A stretch of 64,000 nt of DNA, taken from NCBI RefSeq assembly GCF_963662255.1, contig NC_085050.1, forward strand, positions 22,058,131 to 22,122,130, given 5' to 3'. Position numbers and translations under genes: made by a program. Under the pieces are notes generated by a model that was not told the origin of the DNA, did not search any database, and was given only the letters and a program-made list of their open reading frames with translations. This DNA comes from Cinclus cinclus. Taxonomy: Eukaryota; Chordata; Aves; Passeriformes; Cinclidae. How positions within the stretch are numbered: the stretch's first letter is position 1; each line of letters opens with the position of its first letter. Shown one piece after another: positions 12,424-25,172 of the stretch.

Positions 12424-15400
12424 CTGAGGTGAGCAAAAGAAAGTTCAGTTGTATTTCCCCACAGATGAGTTAGATCATTCTCAGGAGCTACAGCATGGGC
12501 AGAAACAAATTCCCAGGTCCCAAGAACAAGATGTCAGAGCAGACACCTACACGGACCCTACATCATTTTCAGAGCATTTACCTTCCTCTCACCTACATTT
12601 ATTTCTAGTACACACTACGGCTGAATCACACTTTCTCGGGGAATTGTGTTTTGAATCAGAATCCACAGATTGCATACCACTTCTTAGAACAGTAATTTTC
12701 AAAGACAACTACAATATAAGGTAAGAATTAAAAATAGCAAAGAGAATGAAGTGGTTTATATAGCCTCACACTTAGTTGAGAAAATTTATTAGTGTACAAT
12801 TCTTGTTTCTTTTCAGCCTGTAACAAACGAGCAAAAGCCTTAGAGTTACACCCAAAGTAAATCTCCATCTTTTTACACAGTTCTTAAAAAAAAGAAAAAA
12901 ACTCGCATTAACTTCTTCCAGAAATAACTTATGAAAAAAAAATCACTGACCTTATAAACAGAATAGAATCAGTGGATATCTGATCCATCACTGGCCACTG
13001 TAGCATTCTAAGAGAAGTATACAACAAATTGACCTAAGCCTTACCTTCCCACAGAAAGGACTGTAACTTCTCCAATACGACTTCTTCTGTTCTCTTTCGA
13101 TTTTTGAGCTGGCTTTATAAGGTGCCATCGTTTGTGACTACAGCGAGTACAAACATCCTTTTCTACCACTCCTCCAACAGTATGGAAGTGATGGGCTTTG
13201 CAGTTGTGTCTGAATGGAACAACACCCGGTGACAAAGGAGTCCCTGGACTCCCTGGACTCTCAGGAGAGGTAGGAGATAATGGGCTGGAGGAAAAAGAAA
13301 TAGAGAATTTAATGTTTACTATAAAATACTATTCCTTAAAAAGCAAAAAGTATGAAATCCAACCTTCAGTTATGTCTAGTGAATAACCAGTTTTTACAGG
13401 AAATGTTTATTTGTGAAGATGTCTGGTTTACAGTTCCTTCCAATAGTATATTTTTGCAATATACTATTTCATAAATTAATTCACCTGCAGTCATGTGATT
13501 AAGGTAACTAACATAAAAGACAAAGAAATTTAGAGAGGAAAAATATCAGGCTAAAGTAGAAGAGAATAGGTTATATGACCTTATACTGATGAAGACTTTT
13601 AATAATTACATTCACAAAATGCAAAACTGTGGAAAGTATTTCAGAATTGTTACAGGATCTCTAGGAACTTGCAGAAGAAGACCACAGTCCCACAATATTG
13701 AAAGGAGGCAAAGATAAAATGTGTACCACAATAACAAGAGGAAACAACATGATTTAGTTTCGGGGGAAAAATAAAATTTTAAGTTCCTAAAAATAAAGAA
13801 AACAGTACAACCTCCAAAAGGCATTTGAGATTATCTAATTAAAAAACGTTTTGCCTCTAAAACAGAAATACAGATAGCATAGATAGAAACTAGATGTACT
13901 TTAGCATCAGTTTTAACACTGTCTTGTAACACAGCAGGCCAGAGCTCATGAAAGGTGAAGTAACTGTAGAGTAAGGCAGCACATCTTGCAAAAAAAAAAA
14001 ATTAAGAACATATACAGAAAGCGATATATCTGATTTCTTTGCTGTGAAACTGCGAAGACATACTAAATGTGGGTTTTTTGGTCCTGGTGGTATCCAGTGC
14101 TTTAAATAATTCACTGGGTAACAGAATAGAAGAATAGCTACCCATAAACTTTGGGTCACTCACAGAAACTGTAGAGGTCAAGATAAGAACTTTGAATGAT
14201 GAGAGGAGAACATGCATATAAAAGACATTCACACATACACAAATCTCACTAAAATACTGGATGTATCACAGTAAAAACAACACAAATTCTTAGTGTTTTA
14301 GCAGAAAGCCTTTACACAAACCTAGATTAAAAAGCAACAAGACAGATTACCATTCTTCAGAAAAGGAGGATCATTAGTTGAATATGAATCATTAACAACA
14401 TTCTTGCTTAAAAAGGACAAAATAGTGGAAATAACAGAAGTATAACCTGTGAACCTAAATTTACATTACTCAGCATTTATCAAGCCACATCTGATCCTAC
14501 CATGCAGATTTAGAAATGTTATTTCAAGAAAGATACAAACAAACTGCAGAGACTCCAAAAGGGGACAGAAAGATCAAATTAAAGAAGTAAAACATGCTGG
14601 AGAAGACTGGGAGTTACTTGGATGTTTATTTTCAAAATAAAAATATTGACAAGAAATATTTAATGGTTTTCTAATAAATAAGAAAATGCTATTAAGGAAA
14701 ATAAAAGTTGATCGATACCTGAAACAAAGACAGAACTAATGGCTTCAAGTGAGAGAAGTGTAGATTTTACTCAGCCATAACTACTTCTATAATTAGGAAG
14801 TTTCATAGTGCACTGATCTTGCAAAGAAATATAGAGAATTTCTACTTGATTACAAAAGCTTTAGGAGTGTCTGTCAGATTCTGTATGAGCAATAATTTTC
14901 CCTCCTCCTTACACTTCGTATTTTAATTCTCCACTGAAATTATAGTCTAAAACGCCCAAGACAACATTACACATGCCTATGGAAAAATTCAAATATTTCT
15001 ACAGAACCACCTAAGTTTAAAAATGCCTATACTTGAGAATAAATCCCTTTGGAAATTCAGGGACATTTTTCAATAACCAAACCTCTCACCATTAGAACAG
15101 GTGTTTAACCTGTGATCTTAACATACTCAACCCTTTGGTTTTGTTGGAACTATTTATTCCTTTTATAGGTGACACAATACTACTTGAACTTTCATCTCCT
15201 CTGCCTTGAATATGAATACAGGGTTATACATAAAGAGTATTGAGAGTAGCCTAGATATAGCTGAAAGTACTCATGTACAGATACAAGCACTTTTACATGT
15301 ATGATGCATCTACAAGTTATTTTACATATGCAATGCATCTAAGGCAGAGCTGCTTTCTCAATGTAAGTATCTAAACAGGTGTGCAGTGAAAAATCCTAAG

Positions 15401-18400
15401 AGGTAGGTCAACCAAACTCTATCGCCACAATTATAAAGAAAAAAGTAAACCAAAAGGAGACACAGAAAAAGATGTGTCTTGTAAGTTAGCACCTATACAA
15501 ATGAAATGAGTGCTGTTCTGTTCTTTGAAGCCAGAGTAGCTTTGGACTCAGCCACCCTGTATATAATTTCCCCCCAAAGTAAACCAGTAGTAGCAGCTGT
15601 CAATCTTTAGCCCAAAATGCAGTAAAAGTGTATCATGCGCCTAGAAGACATAACCAGCAGAGCCACTCACTAACCCAGGGTATATGTTAAAATGTAAGGA
15701 CTCAGACACAACAGAAAATCAAGGTGTTATCCTCTTAGCTGGTAACTCAAGCAAGTGATGTAATCTTAGAAATGTTCAGGAAAAAAGTCCTTTGAAAGTG
15801 TATGCTTTTAGCTGCCTCAGGAAGCATGCATTAAAATGAGGAGTAATTACCTTTCAGGTTCAAAGACACTGCTATCTGCTACCATGGCCTTTAACACATC
15901 AGCATTTGCTGCAATGAGAATAAACAGAACTCTTCAAAAGTGAACCGTTCTAACTTTATAAAGAAACAAAACCAAAATTAAAGTTCCTCAAAGAAATTTC
16001 ATTTAAAAGAAAGATGACTGCATTATGTATCTCCAAAAAAGTACAAACGAAAACTGCAGAAAAAAAAAAAAGTTAATATGATTCTATGGGTAGTCTTAAC
16101 ACGAGCTACTAAAATTGCAGTTTGTATTGCACTCTAAGCTCCACCCCAGTGCAAGCCATGAAACACAGCCATCTACACAAAACTCTCAAACAAGATCTCT
16201 ATATCACCTCACACATTTAACCCAACTTCAGACTAAAAACATCAGTTCAAGTGAGCTCTACAAAATACAAATTCATCCGCCAAGAACCATCAATTGCTCA
16301 CTTCCTATCATGAATTACCTAATCCCAATCTCCAGGAAAAATGCAAAAGGTCAAAGCACTAACAGGCTGGAAAAAAAAAAAAACATAAAAAAATCCCCAC
16401 ATGCAAACCCAAAAACTTTTCCAGAGGACTAGGTCTTCATCCAGAGGTAACTCAGTGCCAGTTCAATGGTTAGAACTCGGATTTATAGAAATGTAAAACT
16501 AACAGGCTGAAGGCTCTTGTCCTATAAAAACATCCATTTTCCTAAACATTTCTCCTATTGGGCAAATACATTCTGAACTAACCATGCATTCCATGGGGTA
16601 CTTAACTATGATTTTGGAGGCACATCTTCCTCTTTAACCTTTAGTTTGTACACGCATGCAGATAACGCATACAGAATTCAACGTGTTATATACCCAATTG
16701 TCTGTTATGCACAAGCCTCTCATCAGACAAGAGCTGCAAGAATCACTTCAAGACAAGAAGTTTAAACTAATCAAAACATAAAAGTTTCCACAGGCTTTAA
16801 ACACTGCCACTAAGAAAGCAACAGCGAGTTTTTACTTCACAAAGCAAAAGGCTGAACCAAAAAACCCACATACCTAAACAGTTAAAACATCTGGAAATAC
16901 ATGACCTGAATTTACCACACAAAACAACTTTCAAGTAAGCAACAAACTTCCCTATTCTCCTTGAGGTTATTGCCTTGCAAAGACAATTTCAAAGAGCTAA
17001 GAATGAACAAATTGGTTATTAAATGAAAGCACATGAACATACCATACATCAGACTCTCCAAAAAAACCCACATTTTTTAAACAGCATCACGAGGGCTTCT
17101 AACTTCAATGTCACAATACTATACCTTCATTTTTCATGATGTAGTTAACAATTTGTCCCACAGTGTCACTATTCTCATGTATAGTTTCATTCATTTCTGT
17201 GCAAAGAAATAAATACGTTGTCAGTATCTTGGTTTTACAGATCAAGAACTGAACTATTTAAAAAAACAAATAATGAAAAAAAAGTCACAACCTAAACCAA
17301 ACACACACTTAAAGAAACTACATTTTAAAAAAGAGGCAAATCTATCATCACTATGGAGAGAAGGCTTAGATAAGAGTTTACTGTCCTTATTCAGTAAAAG
17401 CTATGAACACAGGTTTATCACCTGTACATCAGCCCAAACAAATTCAGCTAAGAATTAATTAAGCTCGGAATTTTCACAAACATACTTCAAAATTCCTTCT
17501 TTAGCTAGTAAGGAGGAGACAAACAAGAGAGCAGGATTTCTAATCCTAACAATAGGGAGAAAAAAACCAAAAAAGTTAAACTGTCTCAAATCACTGTTCT
17601 AAAACAGGCACTATTGGCTTTTAGTATGAAGGGGATTCAGTTTAAGATTTTTACCACATCGGCAAGGACATAACAACTGATTAATTTAAAAAACCTGAAA
17701 ACTTTTGGAATATAATGCACTTATTAACAATATTAAAGTTTCCCTATAATAACCTGTAAAGAGTGAAGAAGATCAACTGGGGAAATAAAACAATGAAGAG
17801 GCAAAACTGTGCCCTTCCCTAATAACTGTTATAATGCTTAATTTAAAAAAAATGAGGTCAAAGAAAGTTTGATAGGCTAGACTCTTAATTCTACTCTTAT
17901 GTGGTAAATTAGGGGCTTCCCCACCTCTGTACCCAGACTTCATCTTAATACCTTGCAACTCTGTAATGGAACTAAGAGGAAGCTAATTCCTGACAGAGAC
18001 ATAGGGGATGTCCCCGTTTCATTACCACTCCCCTGTTCCACTCTGGGAACCAACAGATCAGATAGTTGCACCCACTGTACAGCTGCCCCAGGCAGTTTCA
18101 TTTAGTAATGCTTAAGAACACATTGACACAACACTACTGCACCACATGGGTCTACCCTTACCACAGAGCCACTGTAATTTGCACTCATTATGAACCTACT
18201 GAAAAGAATTAATTGGGAGAAAGGAAGAGGAGTATTTACAAGTCACTTGATTTTTGTTTTTACTTACATTTTAAAATGCTATATACCAAGTTACTACAGC
18301 CCTTCCCACATGATAACACCCTTTTTTCCCCCAAATACGAATAGATGGGAATGAGGACCAATAAAAACAAGGACATAAATGAAATGTTCGGATAAAAACA

Positions 18401-19175
18401 AAGGCATCTTTAAGGAAAAATTATAAGTGGTATTACATAAAACAGACTGAAGATATTCAGTCCAAAGGCTTGGTTTCATAAAGAGAGGGGAGATGAGAAT
18501 GACAGCACAACAGGAACAAATTAAGATTGCAAAACATAAAAACTAATATTTTAGGCTTTAAATGGCTTTTTTTTTTTTGCCACTTCTCAGCTAGCACTAT
18601 GTACAATAATACTTTGTTGTTAACAGCACGTAGAATGCAGAAAAACGATCTGGTGACTCCATCTGTGGAGTTGCCAACAAATACACTGATACTTTGATCC
18701 CTATGTAAGTTCTTACTGCATGTCAGCAGACTTGCATGGGAAAGCAGAACACTCCTAGATTTGACTGGCAAAGATCAAATCCCGATGGACATGTAATAAC
18801 AAAAATATTATTCTTAATGCTGCTTTGATGTCAAATATAGACACAGAAATGACAGAACACAGAAGTCTTGCAATAAATCATTTCATAGTAGTTGCAATGT
18901 ACAGAAATAGGAATTTGTTTATTAGACGTGATTACCTATTTTTTCATCATTTTTTTCTTCTTCTACTTCTTCAGCTTCTGTTGTACAACGATATCCCTTT
19001 TTCTTAAGGATATGGCAGATAAGGATCCCTAAGAGACCCATGATGAAGAAAATAGGAACCAAAGCAAAGGCAATATACTCTAGGTGTTCAGCCTTGCCAT
19101 CATTGCCGTCCATTTTAGTTGCCAAAGTAGTTGTCTGTAAGCCACAGCTTGACAAAACCCACGGAACCTCTCCAC
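12243..19175 (-). CDS. RELL1: RELL1 gene, coding exons 2-6 (5' coding exon not resolved)
   Basis: RELT-like protein 1 is a single-pass membrane protein of the RELT family (RELT, RELL1, RELL2), which binds the kinases SPAK/OSR1 and has been linked to p38 signalling. Five exons with GT/AG borders and compatible phases join into one frame of 791 nt: an extracellular stub, a transmembrane helix followed by KKKGYRC, an acidic Glu-rich stretch, ENSDTVGQIVNYIMKNEAN, ADVLKAMVADS, a Pro/Ser-rich linker, the conserved His/Cys block HTVGGVVEKDVCTRCSHKRW, EVTVLSVGRFRVTK, and a C-terminal tail ending in SSE-stop. The order and the near-identical blocks match human RELL1 as I remember it. The exon with the signal peptide should lie upstream, in the CpG island near 29.7 kb, but I could not place it. 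PGM2 lies divergently on the other side, as in human 4p14. The tail carries an internal duplication (see findings). Confidence 0.95.
13045..13284 (-). CDS. RELL1: RELL1 exon 5: Pro-rich linker and His/Cys block
   Basis: This is a 240-nt exon between the acceptor TTTCCTCCAG and the donor GTAAGG, entering and leaving in phase 2. It begins with a Pro/Ser/Gly linker (PLSPTSPESPGSPGTPLSPG). The block RHNCKAHHFHTVGGVVEKD and VCTRCSHKRWHLIKP follows, rich in Cys and His and conserved in the RELT family. The exon ends with a basic stretch and GEVTVLSVG, where the next Arg codon is split by the intron. The closely spaced C and H residues invite a metal-binding idea, but I know of no proof of it. Confidence 0.95.
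15851..15908 (-). CDS. RELL1: RELL1 exon 4
   Basis: This is a 58-nt exon between the acceptor TTCTCATTGCAG and the donor GTAATT. It enters in phase 1 and leaves in phase 2 (AG|C gives Ser). It encodes ANADVLKAMVADSSVFEPES; human has ANADVLKAMVADNSLYDPES. It would be missed by any ORF scan because it is so short; it is placed by splice sites, phase and family sequence. Confidence 0.94.
17125..17196 (-). CDS. RELL1: RELL1 exon 3
   Basis: This is a 72-nt exon between the acceptor TTTGCACAG and the donor GTATAG, phase 1 on both sides. It encodes the split E codon, then MNETIHENSDTVGQIV and NYIMKNE, ending with the first base of the Ala codon finished by exon 4. The human counterpart reads NENSDTVGQIVHYIMKNEANAD, so the block is strongly conserved. 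It lies in the cytoplasmic part of the protein. Confidence 0.94.
18936..19175 (-). CDS. RELL1: RELL1 exon 2: ectodomain stub and transmembrane helix
   Basis: The exon follows the acceptor ...TTTACATAG and ends at the donor GTAATC; it is 240 nt, with phase 1 at both ends. It encodes about 32 weakly conserved extracellular residues (GEVPWVLSSCGLQTTT...), then EYIAFALVPIFFIMG and LLGILICHILKKKGYRC, a clear transmembrane helix with a basic cytoplasmic stop-transfer sequence. TTEAEEVEEEKNDEKI follows and is acidic. The membrane segment and KKKGYRCTTEAE are nearly the same as in human RELL1. An ATG at 19197-19195 is open to this exon, but it lies upstream of the acceptor inside the intron and is not taken as the start. 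Confidence 0.95.
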
Positions 19176-22169
19176 CTATGTAAATCAATAAATGCATGTA
19201 TCACTATAATGTAAATCACTTGAAAAAATTCAGAAAATTACAAGCATGACCAAATCTCCACAGTACCTTCTGCAATGATAAGGACAACACATACTCTACT
19301 GGCTGAGAACTTACACCAGAAACAGCAGATATTCCCTCTTCACCAAACGATTGCAAACATCTAACACCCAAAAATGTGTGGTATTTCTTCAATATAACAG
19401 TGAAGAACCAATCATATTGTAGCCTGTCAGGCCTGTAATCTCAAATAGAGGGCTCACATATTTCACAGAAGAATAATACCACCATTGCTCTTGGATCACA
19501 TCAGTGAGGAAAAGGCTATATCATTCCTCCAAGTTCATGCAAAACTACCCATAAAATGGGGATCCTTCCCTAATATGAGAGCAAATACATGATTCAATAT
19601 TGACCCTTGCATGGAAAAATTATCAGGTGTAAAAGAAATAGCCTTGATTTTTAGTTTTGACAGTGGGAATTCTCAAAAGAAAGAGCATCTACCCCCTCGT
19701 CATCAGAATAAGGTGGGCTCATTCTTTGTCTGAGATTTGGAAATCATTTTGCATTTAAACTTGAAACAGGACATGAAAGAATTCTTTTTCCTTGCAAAGA
19801 ATTTAAGTTGAAGCACTGTCACACACTATACCCACTATACAATTAAGCACTTTTGTTTCATTTTAGTTCTGAATCTCCCAGATGTAAACTCCATGTTATA
19901 AACTGGGATTCTGACCTATCAAATGTATAGAATATTCACATTAGAAGGGACATTTGAAGTTCATCAGTGCAAATGCTGCTAAAAGCAGCAGTGATTAGGT
20001 TTTGCAAGCAAGTTCCATCCAGATTATAAACATTTCACATTTCTGGACAATCTCATTCAATACTGACGCACTTCTATGTCCAATATACACAAAGAAACTA
20101 AAAACTCAGTACCTTCTCACACATCAAATATATAAGTATAAAAAGTTCAATAACTCAAATAAAGCCAAAATTACATGTTGCATACTCAAAACCTTTGCAA
20201 ACTCTTAGAGCTTATACACATTCCTCATATAATAAAGACTTAAACATTACTATCCCCAACGCACATTTCTACCTTCTACTCTTCTCCTCCACTCCAGCTG
20301 AAAACACTTTTTTGAGTAGAAAATAATGACTAGAAAGTGTTAGTTTTTTATCCATCTATTTCAAGATATTTCCCATCTACTTGTATTGAAAAGGACAAAG
20401 AAATTCACAATTGTTCCATTCATCAAACTCGTTGAAGAATAGAAGAGTCACCAGAAAACCATTTACATGACAAGGACACTTTCAAAACACAAATGTCTAG
20501 AATAATAATCCTTTTCTTTCAAAAACAAAAAAATTGAAGCCTCCACAAATTTGCAGAAAGAGCAGTATTCCACAAACATCTCCTGCACTGGCTGCATAAC
20601 TAAGTTGCTTTTGAGAAACACCAGTAAGGTCACAGACAGCAAAGAGAAATTTAGTATTTACCCTATTTTTTTGTTATTCCTCTAGCAACCGAAAATATTT
20701 CTTAATTTTTCAGAACAGTCTTGAATTGTCAGTTGAGTAGTATGCAATACACAAGACTTGCTCAAAGTAATACAATGGGAATTATTTGAAATAACAACTG
20801 ATATACCCCAATTAGCAAAAAAAAAAAGTATTAAACATTTTGCTAAGATAATTTTCTAGGAAATATTAGAAATGCAGAAAATGAAAATAAGTGCAAACAA
20901 ATTACTGAACAGATCTCAAAACTAAATGTTAAAGCAGAATCTCAGGCTATTTGTTTTGGACAAAACCAGATGGTCTAGTCTGCACCCAAAACCAAAAAGA
21001 GAAAACTATTCACTTTTAAGAGGCCAGCAATCCAGATGACTGTATGCAGAATTTACCAACATGTAACCTTCAGCAGCTCTAATGTATGCCTGAATGGGAC
21101 AGTTGAAAAATATCTAAAGCTTAACACTTTTTTTATACTGCAAGGAAACAAAAGACAGGAAAGGGTAAAGGATACAATCACACAACTGAGAAGGTTGATC
21201 TTACATCCAGTTTATTCGCATTCTAAGAATTTATAATTCATGCTTTAATATACCAAAATATTTTTTCCCTAACTCATCAGGCAGCAACAGCCACAAGGTA
21301 CCCCAGTTAATCAATAAAGAGAGTAGTTTAATTTACTTTTGAGGCAGGAGAAAAGCCATCACACCAGAGAAGCATTATTTGGATGACTATAACATCTCAA
21401 TCTAAGAAACCAACTGAAACAGTATACATCACAAGCTCTTAATGGAATTAATAAATAAGCACCTTTCATGTTCAAACATAAGACAGCAGGCAGATACTTT
21501 GGATTTTGTTGCACTGTATCCATTTTAATAATGAACGGGAAACAGCTCTCTACTATCAACATCTACTTGTTAGTCAAGCTATTTTATGGGTCACAAATTT
21601 ATTTAACTTTTTGGGTTTTCTGCCTCTCCTTGTGGAGAGAGTGATGCATTGCCAAAACAAGTATCTATTTTCTCCATAACCATGGCAGGCAATTGCCACC
21701 AAACCTAGAGAGCAAGGAGGCCTTATGACATGGCTAGAGGTCCATTCCTCAGGCTCTCCAAGTCGTGGTTCACCGCAATTCCTCCAGATGCAAAGGGCTT
21801 TAGGAGCTCCCTTCCTATTCAGCTCTCTGTTACCCTACTCGCTGTGCTCCTGACAGACCGTAGCCCTGAAAACAGTTTTAAAGTGGATTACTGAGATCAC
21901 CAGGTTTGAAGAAAAAAATCCGCAAAAGTTTTTCATTTTTAAGCAGTCATTTTACTGAATCAGTATAGCCTGAGGTCTGGCAAGCTCCTCTCTTAAGACA
22001 ATCCACTGACTGAGTATGCTGAAGTGGGGAAATAACAATGAGTAAGGATAGCCAAGTACATCTAGAACAAAGTTTCCCAGAGTAACTGCAGTAACATGGA
22101 GCCACAGTCTCAGAGTATATTCAAAAAATAAGGGCAGTAGCATTAATTATGTGCAAAAAAATTTTAACT

Positions 22170-22303
22170 GTGAGGGCAGGGTTCAAGGCCAGGCTGGATA
22201 AGGCATTGAGCAACCTGGTCTAGTGGGAGGTGGTACAAGGAAGGTTGGGACTGAATGATCTTTAAGGTCCCCTCCAACCCTCTCAGCATTCCATGATTTT
22301 ATT
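22170..22303 (+). mobile_element. CR1 LINE 3'-end fragment
   Basis: The consensus landmarks are in order: GGCTGGATAAGGCATTGAGC, AACCTGGTCTAGTGGGAGGT, GATCTTTAAGGTCCCCTCCA and the decayed terminal octamer ATTCCATGATTTT. It is 5'-truncated as usual and lies in RELL1 intron 1, antisense to the gene. Confidence 0.92.
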
Positions 22304-25067
22304 TTAAAAAAAGTATAATGTCCAAAGTAATTATTTTTAAATTATCAACTTGAACCCCTCCCAGCTTGGCATAGACACTGAAAACACAGATACTATTTAA
22401 CACCATCATCATCCTCCAAAAGAGCAAACTGTCAGGAACCACTCCGGTTAAGATTTCCAGCCTATGTAATGTGTAACACCTGTAAAAGCCTGTATGTCAA
22501 GAACCACGGTTTGAGTTTGTTTTCTGTTTCTTTTTCTTCCTACATAATCAGTTTTATGATTTGGTACTTGTGCTTGTAGACTGACACATGAAACACCAAC
22601 AAGAAAATCCCATGAGCTAAAATCTCATCTGCGGTCAATGGGTGATGATAATCTAGAAAAATGCTCAGACACATCCTATGCAAGTTGAAAGGAGAATTGT
22701 GGCTATATTGGCACTTTTTTTACTGACAGAAGAATGTTGAAAAGATCATAATATATCAACTGACACTCCGTAGCATAGATTAGTCTATTAATAGGGTTAA
22801 GGTTTACGTAAGTTTTGAACTAGGAAGGAAAAAATACCTAGAAGTTTTTTTCATTGAAAAATTCATTAAATTAGATACTGCAACATACCAGCTTATTTAC
22901 ATAGAATTATGTGACTTTTCTTTGGTTGTAATTAGATACGTAAAAATTCAACTCTCCCATTAAAATTCAACAAGAAATAAACATTATTAGTAAACCATTA
23001 TATCAATAACATATCTCTAAAAACACATCATTCACACAAAGTCCAGAAACTCCTTGATGCCATTCATTTTTTATCCAGACACAAAAATTCACCAAAAGCA
23101 AAGCAAAAACGTCCTATAAGAAATTAACTTAGCTGAATCAAATACCTGGTGCTGTGTAACCTTGCAAGCAGAGCAAAGTACTCAGTTTTCAATATCAAAC
23201 AACCTACACAGTCTGCCCTCAAAACCCTCAGCAATTATGACATAAAGCAAAGCCAAGCCTTGAGTACCTAAATGGGAAATACATTTTATGTCCTAAGTCA
23301 CAGCTACATCATTCCCTATTCCCTTTCCCCAGAGGCACATTATGCTTATACCAGACTGTTGACAGTTTACCTCATTCTCATGATGTATGCTGCTGCTTCT
23401 CAATGGTTTTAATCAGGCTGCAGCAATCTTCCTTGACTTGAGTCAATTCATAAAAGAACTGACTTGTTCCAGTGTTTTGCTGTCCTGGCATTTTTATACA
23501 CCAGGCATTGTATACAAGCAATTTTCATATGTAGACTGGAAGATGTGATCAAATTGAAATTATTTAGGACCAATATTCAGTACATTTAATGATGCTTAAG
23601 CTGTAAATAATAAATTGCACTCATGCCACTAATTCAGATCCCATGTACTCATTTGCTTAAAAATTAATATATGCCAAGTACTTAAGTTGAATATTGCCTG
23701 CCCTTACTTAATCCTTACCTAAGAAGTAAAATATAGTCAACCTCAGACAAGTCTTTTGGTTCTAATCACTGTTACTCAGATACAAAGGTAGTGTTCTTCC
23801 ACCTCAGCAACTGCTCAAGCCAATTTACAGCACCTTCAGGAAACAGAATGTAAGAAAGAAAAAAAGTTAGCAGATAAATGGAAAAAAATTTCATGGTTCA
23901 TTAAATTGCAATTTTTACATGGCATAGACAAACTCTTCATAAAGCACATGAGAAATTCCTAGAAATATTTAATCTTGATCCTATCCTGCTTAAAGTACAA
24001 CTCGGATTCTTGAAAAACAAATCATTTTAATAACCAAGATCAAAACAATTTAGTTCTTATGTTAGCAATATACAACAGCATTAAAATAATGCACTGTTTT
24101 TCTAAATCTCCTACACTAAATCTGAGTATAATATACACCCATCTGATTACTTCAAGCACATTCCACTTGTTTTTGTATAATTTAATTTACAGAAAGTAGC
24201 CCATAGAAAACAATGCAATCTTCTCTTTCCTCCACTGGTAAAGAATCCTACTTAGTTACTCTGGAGTTTTCCCATTATGCCCATGCTGTTTACCTTTTAT
24301 GGCATGCCTTTTAAAAAGGTTTATTTACATGTTATGAATTTGATTATTTGAGCAATCCACCTGCTAAAAATAAGTACATATATATTCACTATCTTCTTAT
24401 CCATGAAGTTTAAGGAGTTACAGGATCATATTCCCTGGTTTTACTTATGAAAATGAAACATAGATATCAATCTCACAGTACATAGGAACAAACTATTTTT
24501 GGCTTTAATGTTAATTAACATTTAAGAAAATTAAATATAATCACATACATCCTATTTAAGTACAAGACAAATGAAATATTATGGTATGCACATGACTTGG
24601 TCAAACAGCTAAAGCACAGCTGGAAAACACACCTCAGTAGCAACATCAGCTTAGGCATTTCACCCCCTCCTCATCATGAATGTGCCACTCTACCCATCTG
24701 CAGAAAAAAGGGCCAACACTTAAGGTTCAAAATAATCAGAGAATATCATTTGCATGGGAGGGTTTTGGTTCTCCTTGGGGCTTTTTTGGTGCTTTGTCTT
24801 TTCTTTTCTTTCATACCCAGATCACTTGGGGTTCAGTTCACCATACAGACCCACACTGCTGCTAAAAGCATTGCTTAAGGGTTTTAGTGGCAATGCAACA
24901 AGGAGAAATGGTCAGACAGTCTGTGACCCCAGCTCCCCCTGCAAGGACAAGACACTTGATGATACGTAGTGCTTCATCCTCTCCTGGCTCTAGCAGAAGT
25001 GTATTTTGAACTACATTAAACACTAACAACACTTTCTACCTCCAGGACGGATATCAAAGGTGGATGG

Positions 25068-25172
25068 ATCATAGAATGATGCGGATTGGAAAGGACTTTA
25101 AGAACTATATAATCCCAAACCTAACAACACTGGCTAGGACACCTTCACTAAATCAGACTACTCTATCAGGAT
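25068..25172 (-). mobile_element. CR1 LINE 3'-end fragment (old)
   Basis: On the minus strand it reads as the CR1 terminus: ATCATAGAATGATGCGGATT on the plus strand followed by GGAAAGGACTTTAAGAACTA and a diverged GGACACCTTCACTAAATCAG. The higher divergence suggests an older insertion. It lies in RELL1 intron 1, sense to the gene. Confidence 0.8.

Noticed and set aside
18922..19197. RELL1 starting at the ATG at 19197
   Set aside because: The ATG lies upstream of a good acceptor (TTTACATAG) and yields no signal peptide; splicing from an upstream exon fits the family better.
24597..24969. Three overlapping plus-strand frames in RELL1 intron 1 as an extra exon
   Set aside because: They are short, antisense to RELL1, mutually overlapping and without recognisable domain or splice context.
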